This document shows positions 48,658-55,951 of a DNA stretch of 64,000 nt, piece after piece. The first letter of the stretch is position 1. Each line of letters begins with the position of its first letter. The position numbers and the translations under genes are program-made. The stretch covers positions 434,001 through 498,000 of the forward strand of contig NZ_CP034670.1 of NCBI RefSeq assembly GCF_003990355.1, in the 5' to 3' direction. Under the pieces are notes generated by a model, which was not told the DNA's origin, made no database searches, and saw nothing but the letters and a program-made list of their open reading frames with translations. This DNA is from Eikenella corrodens (GTDB lineage: Bacteria; Pseudomonadota; Gammaproteobacteria; Burkholderiales; Neisseriaceae).

Positions 48658-48957
48658 ATGCAAAACAAAAACCGCCCGAACGCCAAGCATCCGAACGGCC
48701 AAACAAAGGAATCTACATCTGCCCGCCATTCTACCATCCCCACGCAAAACCAGCGCATCCTCTCCGCCCTGCAGAGCGGGCAGAGCCTTACCGCCTACGA
48801 TATGCACCAGATGGGCATCATGGGCTGCAACGCCCGCATCTGCGAACTGCGGCAGGCAGGCCACAACATCGTCTGCATTATGGAGCGGACAAGAAACCAG
48901 TTCGGCCAAACCGTGAAACGCGGGCGCTACTGGTTAATGCCGGAGGGCAGGGCATGA
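48658..48957 (+). CDS. small winged-helix/HTH phage-type protein
   Basis: 99 residues. After a polar N-terminal tail of about 30 residues, the sequence QNQRILSALQSGQSLTAYDM ... CNARICELRQAGHNI has the winged-helix form of small phage proteins (HTH_39-like). A strong GGGAGGGTAG site precedes the ATG. Its stop overlaps the KilA-N gene by four bases. Probably a regulator; target unknown. Confidence 0.7.
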   Translation: MQNKNRPNAKHPNGQTKESTSARHSTIPTQNQRILSALQSGQSLTAYDMHQMGIMGCNARICELRQAGHNIVCIMERTRNQFGQTVKRGRYWLMPEGRA

Positions 48958-49631
48958 ATATCCTCAAACTGGACTATCAAGGCCTGCCCGTCCATGCCAA
49001 CCGCGAAGCATGGTTTAACGCCACCGGGATAGCCGAGCAACACGGTAAACGGCTGGATAACTTCTTCAGCCTGAAACGCACGCAGCAATACATTCAGGCA
49101 TTGGCCAAGCGGAAAGGTTTAATTCCCTGCGATTCAAGGGAATTAAAAAAACCCTTCAACCCCGCCGACTATCCCGCCCTAATCCAAACCCGAAGGGGGC
49201 GGTACAACAGCGGAACATGGTTGCATCCCGACCTGATGATATGTTTTGCCCGCTTTATCAGCTTGGACTTTGAAATATGGGTAGACCAAACCATCAAAGC
49301 CCTGCTGATAGACGGCAAAGACTGGCAACCCGCCCGCAAGGAGGCCACAGACGGTTACCGCCTGATGAGCGAAGTTATCTATGAAATCAGTCTTGCAGGC
49401 GGCGGCACGGCCAGCCGTTTCAGCTACATGAACGAAGCACGGCGCATCAACCGGGCATTAACCGGCAAATGGGGCGGGCTAGACCGCAACAGCCTGACCA
49501 CCGAACAACTGCGCACGCTTCGGAGGCTGGAAGTGAAGAATGCCGCGTTGTACATGATGGGCAAACCGGCACATGAAAGGGATTGTGAACTGACCGCCAT
49601 CGCCAACCAATCCCAAGGAGCATTGCAATGA
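48954..49631 (+). CDS. KilA-N domain protein
   Basis: 225 residues. The KilA-N DNA-binding domain covers about 1-115: FNATGIAEQHGKRLDNFFSL and, later, RGRYNSGTWLHPDLMICFAR. The remainder is helical (MNEARRINRALTGKWGGLDR) and lacks a recognised effector domain. KilA-N proteins are common in phages and satellites as regulators. It overlaps both neighbours by four bases (ATGA), so it belongs to one translational unit. Confidence 0.88.
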   Translation: MNILKLDYQGLPVHANREAWFNATGIAEQHGKRLDNFFSLKRTQQYIQALAKRKGLIPCDSRELKKPFNPADYPALIQTRRGRYNSGTWLHPDLMICFARFISLDFEIWVDQTIKALLIDGKDWQPARKEATDGYRLMSEVIYEISLAGGGTASRFSYMNEARRINRALTGKWGGLDRNSLTTEQLRTLRRLEVKNAALYMMGKPAHERDCELTAIANQSQGALQ

Positions 49632-49915
49632 GCCAACCCCAACACCCTTACCGCCACGGCTGCCCCATCTGCCACATCACGAAAACACGCCTGCCCTTCT
49701 GCATCCACCGCAAACACCAGCGCATCATCGCCATGATGGCGCTGTTCCGGTACGAGCGCGATTTAATCGAGCATCTGGCCGGAGAGCTTGGCGACTTGGC
49801 ACAAGACTTTGCCGAGCCGCAACGCCACGGCATCGCCGCCATCCTAGCCCACCATCTGGCCGAAGCAGACCACTACCTAGGCAAACTTGGCAGGCTGCTG
49901 AACAAGGCTACCTGA
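49628..49915 (+). CDS. hypothetical cysteine-containing island protein
   Basis: 95 residues, not recognised. CPIC at 12-15 and a further Cys at 25, together with several His, could form a small metal site; the rest is a helical His-rich segment (IAAILAHHLAEADHYLGKL). The TGA stop is part of an eikDUS (AAGGCTACCTGAAACC). terS follows 15 bp later. Confidence 0.6.
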   Translation: MSQPQHPYRHGCPICHITKTRLPFCIHRKHQRIIAMMALFRYERDLIEHLAGELGDLAQDFAEPQRHGIAAILAHHLAEADHYLGKLGRLLNKAT

Positions 49916-49930
49916 AACCGGAGAACTGCT

Positions 49931-50317
49931 ATGCACAATAACCGCGAAACCATCGAAACCCGTATTTGCGAATTGCTGGCACAAGGCCACAGCCTAGCCG
50001 CCATCTGCCGCAGGAAGAACCTGCCCGCCCCCAGCACAATCTACAAATGGCTGGCCGAAAGCCCCGAATTTTCGGAGCGATACGCGCACGCGCGCGAACA
50101 ACAGGCAGACTTCTACGCCGACGAAATCATAGAGATAGCCGACAACTGCCCGCCCATCCATGAAGAAATTGCCAAAGCCAAAGTACGGATAGACACCCGC
50201 AAATGGAAAGCTGCCCGCCTTGCGCCCAAGAAATACGGCGACCGCCTAGACTTGAATGCCACCGCCGCCGTGAAGATTGAGACCCGCAGCCTGGCCGATA
50301 TTTTCGGGGCAGACTGA
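49931..50317 (+). CDS. phage terminase small subunit (Sf6-like TerS)
   Basis: 128 residues. An N-terminal HTH (ICELLAQGHSLAAICRRKNL, STIYKWLAESPEF) and the helical stretch RYAHAREQQADFYADEIIEI, then RKWKAARLAPKKYGDRLD, match Sf6-type small terminase subunits, which recognise the packaging site and hand DNA to the large subunit. There is no large subunit, portal or capsid gene in the island. A lone terS is a signature of PICIs, which use it to steer helper-phage packaging. CCGGAG is the ribosome site. Confidence 0.88.
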   Translation: MHNNRETIETRICELLAQGHSLAAICRRKNLPAPSTIYKWLAESPEFSERYAHAREQQADFYADEIIEIADNCPPIHEEIAKAKVRIDTRKWKAARLAPKKYGDRLDLNATAAVKIETRSLADIFGAD

Positions 50318-50803
50318 AGTTTCCTGAAGTATCGGCATATTAAGTTTTATTAGGTTTTGAGCTGCCCAAGCATGGGGGAATCCTCAGCCCCGCCGCCGAG
50401 GCTGCCGAAGATTCATCCGTGAACCACGAAGATTCAAATTTGAACGCCGACAAGAGACTATTTGAAACCGCAAAGCGCAATCAGCACTCCTCAAATTTGA
50501 GGGCTGCTGGCAAAACAAAGGATTAACCATGCTGTACGCCATTGCCGCCCTGCTGTTCCTGCTGGTGTGGCACAGTAAAAACCATTGACAGATTGAGCCT
50601 TGAGAAGCAGAATAGGGCTTCTCTCTCAAATTGATTAGCCGAAACATCCGCACGGCTTGCGGATTTTTTCACGCCATTTCCCATAGTCCGTTTTTTCAGA
50701 CGGCCTATCTCAAGTTATGGCGGTGTGCGGTAACGGTAACGCCCGCGCCTGACTAATCACAGGAGAGAGCACCGCCCCCTATTCGGGCTTCTCAAATCTC
50801 AAA
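50318..50803. other. 486-bp regulatory-looking gap after terS
   Basis: Holds two perfect 12-bp palindromes (TTCAAATTTGAA at 50431-50442 and CTCAAATTTGAG at 50488-50499, 57 bp centre to centre), a possible 19-residue hydrophobic peptide gene, a perfect AG-DUS of the Neisseria dialect on minus (50695-50706), and a repeated block GGGCTTCTC ... CTCAAATTGATTAG at 50615-50638 and 50785-50811. No larger gene is visible. Confidence 0.6.
50529..50588 (+). CDS. possible 19-residue membrane peptide
   Basis: MLYAIAALLFLLVWHSKNH, with AAAGGATTA before the ATG. A single hydrophobic helix with a short basic tail, like small membrane peptides of type I toxins or phage origin. It could be chance; there is no homology evidence. 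Confidence 0.3.
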   Translation: MLYAIAALLFLLVWHSKNH

Positions 50804-50821
50804 TTGATTAGGAGCATGAAA

Positions 50822-51079
50822 ATGCAAAACAACATCCCCGCGCAGCTTATCGCCGCCGTAGCCATCCCCGAAAACCACCATCAAGACCTAGACGCGGTTT
50901 CCTGCCGCTGGCAGCCCTTGGGCTTTTATACCGACCGCGAAGCGGCACATCAAGCCTGCCTGACCTTCATCGCCGCCCTGCCACCCGAACAGGCCGCAGA
51001 GGCAGGCTACAGCATCATGCAGCCCGGCAGCCCATTATTCGACAGGCTGCTTGCCCGACTGCCCCAAACTTCCCGCTAA
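50822..51079 (+). CDS. hypothetical island protein, 85 residues
   Basis: Not recognised. Starts MQNNIPAQLIAAVAIPENHH and ends with LLARLPQTSR. I prefer the ATG at 50822, with TTAGGAGCATGA upstream; an in-frame start 18 bases earlier overlaps that site. It contains a FYTDREAAHQACLTFI helix and no membrane segment. The middle part (GFYTDREAAHQACL) resembles the layout of the protein at 52046 (IGHFPTKTAAKQRI), so both may be small proteins of one type. Confidence 0.55.
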   Translation: MQNNIPAQLIAAVAIPENHHQDLDAVSCRWQPLGFYTDREAAHQACLTFIAALPPEQAAEAGYSIMQPGSPLFDRLLARLPQTSR

Positions 51080-51209
51080 ACCCAAACACCAGCCCCGCCC
51101 GCTATCGGAACGGGGCAGCCTGCCCCTGCCCGCCAAAGGCCGCAGAATGCGCCCAGATTGCATTCAGGCCGCAGGGCAAGGGGTAGGGCTACCTGAAAGG
51201 ACAAACACC

Positions 51210-52049
51210 ATGCAAAACACCAATACAGCCCAACTAATCCCTATTGCCAACCAAGCCATCGCAGGCGAAGAGCGGCAGGCAGTCAATGCCCGCGAACTGC
51301 ACGCCTTCCTTGAAGTGGAAGCCCGCTTCAACGACTGGATAGCCCGCCGCATCGAAGAATACGGCTTCATCGAAAACGCGGATTTTTTGGTTACTCAAAT
51401 TCAAGTAACCAACCCCACAAGGCAGGATGGCAATTTGTTTTACTCAAATTTGAGTAAAAATCCCCAAGGCACTTTTGCTAAACCTTTAGAAAAAACCCGC
51501 AGGGGCCGTCCGACCAAGGAATACTTCCTCACACTCGACACCGCAAAAGAACTGGCTATGGTAGAGCGCAACGCCAAAGGCAGGGAGGCACGCCGCTACT
51601 TCATCGAATGCGAGCGGCAGGCCAAACAGGCCGCCGTTGCCCTGCCAGACTTTACCAACCCTGCCGAAGCAGCCCGCGCATGGGCGGCGGAAGTGGAGAA
51701 AAACGCCGAGCAGCGCAAAACCCTGATTGAGCAGGGCGAGCGGTTATTGAAAGCCGAGCCGAAAGCTGCCGCGCTGGATTTGCTGGCCGACAGCCGGGGC
51801 GCGAGCAACCTTAGCCTGACCGCCAAACACCTCAAAATCCCCCGCAAGCGGTTAATCGGTATTTTGCGCAACAGCAAATGGATATGGGCGGGCAGTCCCA
51901 TCCAAGCCACGCAGGCCGCCATCGACAGCGGCGTAATGGTGCAGGTGGCCGGTATCTCCGAGCGCAACGGGCGGCAATACACCCAAGCCTTGGTAACCGC
52001 CCGGGGCTTGGCAAAGCTGGCTGTGTTTTTACAGGAGCAGGCAGCATGA
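51210..52049 (+). CDS. AntA/AntB-type phage antirepressor with C-terminal KilAC-like domain
   Basis: 279 residues. AntA/AntB domain at about 10-110 (VNARELHAFLEVEARFNDWI, ENADFLV, RPTKEYFLTLDTAKELAMVE), then a coiled-coil-like link and a C-terminal ANT domain (about 185-279: ASNLSLTAKHLKIPRKRLIG, YTQALVTARGLAKLAVFL). In phages such proteins bind or titrate repressors. The ATG at 51210 follows ACCTGAAAGGAC, where an eikDUS supplies part of the ribosome site. A 16-bp palindrome TACTCAAATTTGAGTA lies inside the gene (51441-51456). It overlaps the next gene by four bases. Confidence 0.88.
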   Translation: MQNTNTAQLIPIANQAIAGEERQAVNARELHAFLEVEARFNDWIARRIEEYGFIENADFLVTQIQVTNPTRQDGNLFYSNLSKNPQGTFAKPLEKTRRGRPTKEYFLTLDTAKELAMVERNAKGREARRYFIECERQAKQAAVALPDFTNPAEAARAWAAEVEKNAEQRKTLIEQGERLLKAEPKAAALDLLADSRGASNLSLTAKHLKIPRKRLIGILRNSKWIWAGSPIQATQAAIDSGVMVQVAGISERNGRQYTQALVTARGLAKLAVFLQEQAA

Positions 52050-52324
52050 AAACCCAACATCCGCACAGCGCAAAACCCATGAAACCCCGTTATCCGACCA
52101 AGCCCCCGAAATCCTGCCTACTGGCCGTGGGCTATTGCCGACCAGATAACCCGCTGGTGTATGAATACCGGCCAATCGGCCACTTCCCCACCAAAACCGC
52201 CGCCAAGCAGCGGATAGAGGAATTGAAGCAGGAAGCCCCCGATTTGCTGTTTCTGATACTGGAAACCAACCCGAGCAAGCAGGCCGCCGTTTATCAGAAA
52301 TTCGCCGCCGCCCTGAAAGCCTAG
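52046..52324 (+). CDS. hypothetical island protein, 92 residues
   Basis: Not recognised. A basic, Pro-rich N-terminus (about 1-25) precedes a compact domain (YRPIGHFPTKTAAKQRIEEL ... LLFLILETNPSKQAAVYQKF). The ATG overlaps the antirepressor stop (ATGA), so translation is coupled. The longer in-frame ORF upstream lies inside the antirepressor gene and was not used. Confidence 0.6.
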   Translation: MKTQHPHSAKPMKPRYPTKPPKSCLLAVGYCRPDNPLVYEYRPIGHFPTKTAAKQRIEELKQEAPDLLFLILETNPSKQAAVYQKFAAALKA

Positions 52325-52350
52325 GCAGCATCCCGAAAAGGAGCAGAGAA

Positions 52351-52791
52351 ATGGGCAACCGAAAGAGAAAGGCAGAGAGATGGCAGCATAACCACGCCGC
52401 CATCAACAACCAACCGTACATCATGATGCGGCAAGACCTGCTGGCCAGCCCGCACTTCTACAGCTTATCCGGCAATGCGCAAAAGGTATTCAACTACCTA
52501 GCCGGGCAATACCGGGGCAGCAACAACGGCAACTTATCCTGCCCCAAATCGGCGGCGGTATTGTTGAACATGACGCAGCTAACCATGCGCCGCGCATTGA
52601 AGGAATTGGAAGACGCAGAGTTTCTGATAGTGAGCAGACAGGGCGGCAAGAATCAATGCAGCCTGTATGCCCTAACCTGCTTCCGCATCGACGACTGCGG
52701 CCACGACCTGCCGCCTACCAGCCGCGCCCCTGACGACTGGAAGCGCAGGCACTACGAGCTAAGCCCAGCCCCGGCGCTAAAGCCGCATTGA
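52351..52791 (+). CDS. winged-helix replication-type protein
   Basis: 146 residues. YIMMRQDLLASPHFYSLSGN, then VFNYLAGQYRGSNNGNLSCP and MTQLTMRRALKELEDAEFLI form the winged helix seen in the N-terminal part of phage replication/replisome organiser proteins and small plasmid Rep proteins. There is no primase or helicase domain. AAAAGGAGCAG is the ribosome site. It lies 860 bp before the iteron-bearing tandem repeat, which suggests that it is the initiator protein. A simple transcriptional regulator is the alternative. Confidence 0.65.
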   Translation: MGNRKRKAERWQHNHAAINNQPYIMMRQDLLASPHFYSLSGNAQKVFNYLAGQYRGSNNGNLSCPKSAAVLLNMTQLTMRRALKELEDAEFLIVSRQGGKNQCSLYALTCFRIDDCGHDLPPTSRAPDDWKRRHYELSPAPALKPH

Positions 52792-52802
52792 GAGAGAACA
52801 AG

Positions 52803-52822
52803 CCGCCCGCATGGGCGGTTTT
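52803..52822 (+). terminator. terminator after the replication-type gene
   Basis: CCGCCC/GGGCGG stem with a GCAT loop and a TTTT tail, 12 bp after the stop codon. It may end the terS-to-rep transcript. Confidence 0.7.
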
Positions 52823-52990
52823 GCATCCGGTTTGAACTATTTCCGTTTTGGAACTAGTTCGATTTTCCCAGCTGCCGGAATCCTGTATTAGCCACTATTA
52901 GACGCATGATGGCTAAATTAGCTATTTACAGATAAGGTTACCTGAAACCGAGAATTGACCAATATGGCATAACTGTATAAAATTTGATAC

Positions 52991-53332
52991 ATGAGCATAA
53001 GAGAAAAGCCCATCGAGTGGCGGGATACTTCGCTGGAAGATTTAAAAACCTTCCCTATTGAAGCCATCAAGCACTTTGGCTACGAGTTGGGGCTGATTCA
53101 AAACGGGCTTGAGCCAAGCGACTTCAAACCCATGCCCAATCTTGGCAGCGGCGTGATGGAATTGAGGAAGCGCACGGCAGACGGCGCATACCGCGTTGTG
53201 TATATTGCCAAATTTGAAAGAGCCGTTTTTGTGCTACACAGCTTTCAGAAAAAGACCCAAAAGACCGCCCCGAAAGACACGGCAACCATTAAGGCGCGTT
53301 ACGCCGCCTTGGTAAAGGAGCTACAGCAATGA
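52991..53332 (+). CDS. HigB-like toxin (Gp49/PF05973 family)
   Basis: 113 residues. The RelE-fold phage-derived Gp49 family: KPIEWRDTSLEDLKTFP, then FKPMPNLGSGVMELRKR, AYRVVYIAKFERAVFVLHSF and QKKTQKTA. The last block is the signature. Members cleave mRNA on the ribosome. The toxin is encoded first and overlaps the antitoxin by four bases. This is the second toxin-antitoxin pair of the island. Confidence 0.9.
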   Translation: MSIREKPIEWRDTSLEDLKTFPIEAIKHFGYELGLIQNGLEPSDFKPMPNLGSGVMELRKRTADGAYRVVYIAKFERAVFVLHSFQKKTQKTAPKDTATIKARYAALVKELQQ

Positions 53333-53646
53333 AATCAAAAACCACCCACACCACCCCCGCAGGCGGCAATGTTTTTGCCGATTTGGGTTTCAGCCCGGAG
53401 GAGGCCGCCAAACTCAAAGCACATAGCGATATGGTTATCCAAACCAAGCTGAAGCTGGCAAAGAGCGTGAGCGATTGGATAACCGAGCAGGATTTGAAGC
53501 AGGAGCAGGCCGCCGCCATCTTCAACACCAGCCGCCCCCGTGTTTCCGATTTGGTAAACGGCAAAATCGGCAAATTCACGATTGATGCCCTGCTATCCAT
53601 GCTGGCCGCCACAGGCCAGACCGCAGAGCTGAATATCAGGCGGTAA
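53329..53646 (+). CDS. HigA-like XRE antitoxin (HTH_37 type)
   Basis: 105 residues. NVFADLGFSPEEAAKLKAHS and QEQAAAIFNTSRPRVSDLVN are typical of the XRE antitoxins paired with Gp49-type toxins. It would neutralise the toxin and repress its operon. A hairpin terminator (ACACCAGC/GCTGGTGT + TTTT, 53675-53699) follows, inside the tandem repeat. Confidence 0.9.
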   Translation: MKSKTTHTTPAGGNVFADLGFSPEEAAKLKAHSDMVIQTKLKLAKSVSDWITEQDLKQEQAAAIFNTSRPRVSDLVNGKIGKFTIDALLSMLAATGQTAELNIRR

Positions 53647-53657
53647 CCCCCTGCCGC

Positions 53658-54193
53658 AGGCTACCTGAAACCCGACACCAGCCGCCGCGCTGGTGTTTTG
53701 CATTCTTCGGTAGTTCGGATTGAAATCCGAGAGCCGGATTTATTTCCGTTGTTCGGATTTATTTCCGAGCTTTGATGTTAGGTTTTGTGAGGTTTTCCCG
53801 TGCTGCAATGTAGGGTTTTGTCAGGTTTTCCCGCCGCTGATTCAGGCGGAGCTGGTGAACCAAATGCACCACCTAGTGAACCTGCTGCACTAGGTAGTGA
53901 ACCTGTTGCACCAGGCAAGCCGGAAAACATGACAAGTTTTCAGCAACCGGAGCGGCGGCAGAATCCCCGGTTGCCACCCTCGAAAAACAGGGACTGTTTC
54001 TGTGTTATACAGTAACAGATTTATTCAAAAAAAATTAATTCGTGAGAGTTAAAAAATAACGCTATTGATTTATGACAGCGTTATTTTTTAACCCACCCCC
54101 TGCTTAAAAAATGTGCAATAGAGTTAATTTTTAACGCTGTCAGGCCATTTTTGCCATTTCAATAGAGTTAATTTTTAACCCCCTTTATATATA
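53658..54193. repeat. 536-bp tandem repeat, copy 1: iteron-type replication origin candidate
   Basis: Contains a terminator for the HigBA-like pair; repeated CGGATTTATTTCCG blocks; two AGGTTTTCCCG-containing repeats 33 bp apart (ending at 53800 and 53833); three tandem 21-bp iterons each beginning GTGAACC (53855, 53876, 53897); a perfect 16-bp inverted repeat GTTAAAAAATAACGCT / AGCGTTATTTTTTAAC (54048-54063 and 54077-54092); and two AATAGAGTTAATTTTTAAC direct repeats 44 bp apart (54117 and 54161). Iterons beside an AT-rich repeat block are the layout of initiator-dependent origins. Confidence 0.75.
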
Positions 54194-54729
54194 AGGCTAC
54201 CTGAAACCCGACACCAGCCGCCGCGCTGGTGTTTTGCATTCTTCGGTAGTTCGGATTGAAATCCGAGAGCCGGATTTATTTCCGTTGTTCGGATTTATTT
54301 CCGAGCTTTGATGTTAGGTTTTGTGAGGTTTTCCCGTGCTGCAATGTAGGGTTTTGTCAGGTTTTCCCGCCGCTGATTCAGGCGGAGCTGGTGAACCAAA
54401 TGCACCACCTAGTGAACCTGCTGCACTAGGTAGTGAACCTGTTGCACCAGGCAAGCCGGAAAACATGACAAGTTTTCAGCAACCGGAGCGGCGGCAGAAT
54501 CCCCGGTTGCCACCCTCGAAAAACAGGGACTGTTTCTGTGTTATACAGTAACAGATTTATTCAAAAAAAATTAATTCGTGAGAGTTAAAAAATAACGCTA
54601 TTGATTTATGACAGCGTTATTTTTTAACCCACCCCCTGCTTAAAAAATGTGCAATAGAGTTAATTTTTAACGCTGTCAGGCCATTTTTGCCATTTCAATA
54701 GAGTTAATTTTTAACCCCCTTTATATATA
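54194..54729. repeat. 536-bp tandem repeat, copy 2 of the origin-like block
   Basis: Directly adjoins copy 1; every stretch I compared is identical, and the match continues two further bases (AG) after the unit. All iterons and inverted repeats are therefore present twice, six 21-bp iterons in total. Recent tandem duplication, or an assembly repeat, explains the identity. Confidence 0.85.
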
Positions 54730-55876
54730 AGCCATATATACCCCCATTTTTTCTTTCACCCTCTTGCACAAAATATAGGCAGAAACACATGGGCGGCACG
54801 CGGCGGAAAATTTCGGGCTACCTGAAAACTTTTCACCTGACAAATTTTCGGGTAGGCAGGCAATGGGAAAACCAACCTTGCACACAGAAGCAGACTACCT
54901 GAAAACTTGTGGGGCGGGAAAACACCCGGCGGCCATCCTCTGCCGCCCCATCCCTTGCAGACTATCCGCCCTGCATGGGTCCTACCCCTGCCGACACCTG
55001 CAGGCCGACTGAACGGGAGCAGCCGCGCCGGACTACCTGAAGCAGGGCAGGCCGCACACCTGCCCCAAACCCTGCCCGCTTCCTTCCCTGCCGTCCGACA
55101 CCAGCCCCCAAGTTTGGGGCTTCCCTACGCATCAAGCCCTTGCAGGCCGCCAACGGCACAGCGCAACCCTTCGGCGTGCTTTTCCCGCATGACCGTGTGA
55201 AAATCGCATGACCGTGTGAAACTACCACGCCTGAATTATCCGAACGATATAAAAAGGGCGCGCCGTTTCAAACCTTGCTGTAATCTTGCCGTTGCCGCCT
55301 GCCAAACAAACCAATCCCCACCCATGCCGACCGGAAGCAGAAAAGCAGCGGCAGCACCCGCTAAAAACCAACAAGCGCATAAATGCCCTGTTTTGCGTTT
55401 TAACGCGATTTATACCTTGAAGGCTACATACCATTACCCAACCATATAAACGTAATCCTGGCGCATTCCAGACCACCTAGCGCACGTTTTGGGATGTTTG
55501 ACAGGGTAAGACGGCAGGATTCCTGAAAATCGGAACGGGGCAATGCCTGTTCCCCTGCCCTCCTGCCGTCCCAAGTTTGGTTTTTTCAGGCAAGACATCG
55601 GCAGGTAGTCCCCCCCTGCCGTTTGCCGCCCGCTCCCCGACACCAGCCCCGCGCCATGCAACCGATTAAAACCGCCTTGCCGAACCGCACTTGCAAAACA
55701 ACCCCATGAAAGCCCGGTTTGAAACATCAATCCCATGCAATGCAGGCGCGGCCATGACCGCCATCAGGCTATGCTTCGACGCATGGCACGGACGGGTGGC
55801 GGATTTTGAATTAACCCCATGCAAATTGACTTTTACGGCGGCTTTCCCATCCATATATTTACAAAAACCAAATCTT

Positions 55877-55916
55877 TAAACATATATCCTTGATATGTAC
55901 ACGCCGTAAACATATA
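55877..55916. promoter_or_regulatory. direct-repeat operator candidate upstream of fic
   Basis: TAAACATATA occurs at 55877-55886 and 55907-55916, 30 bp apart, with GATATGTAC between them. The region is AT-rich and ends 35 bp before the fic start, so a regulator could bind here over the fic promoter. Confidence 0.45.
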
Positions 55917-55951
55917 CTGGAAACATCTTTAAATTTTCCGAGATTTTAAAC

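Larger units (their letters stand above)
53647..55951. other. 2.3-kb gene-free segment with duplicated origin-like block
   Basis: No convincing gene. The left 1.07 kb is the perfect 536-bp tandem duplication described separately. The right part (54730-55951) is GC-rich and patchy: eikDUS-like GCTACCTGAAAAC sites near 54819 and 54895, a 17-bp direct repeat CGCATGACCGTGTGAAA at 55186 and 55205, several hairpins containing CCGACACCAGCC, and, just before fic, two TAAACATATA repeats. It may be a replication or packaging control region. Confidence 0.6.

Noticed and set aside
53800..54551. Two identical 71-residue ORFs, one in each copy of the tandem repeat
   Set aside because: They start at a non-ATG codon without ribosome site and run through the iterons, giving a low-complexity Pro/Glu product; the repeat structure explains them better than a protein.
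53658..54729. Tandem repeats considered as a CRISPR array
   Set aside because: The unit is 536 bp and the inner repeats are 21-bp adjacent iterons and dyads, with no 23-47-bp repeats separated by unique spacers and no cas gene.
54907..55200. 97-residue ORF in the gene-free part of the island
   Set aside because: Pro/Leu-rich random-looking product, no ribosome site, overlapped by another ORF of similar length on the opposite strand.
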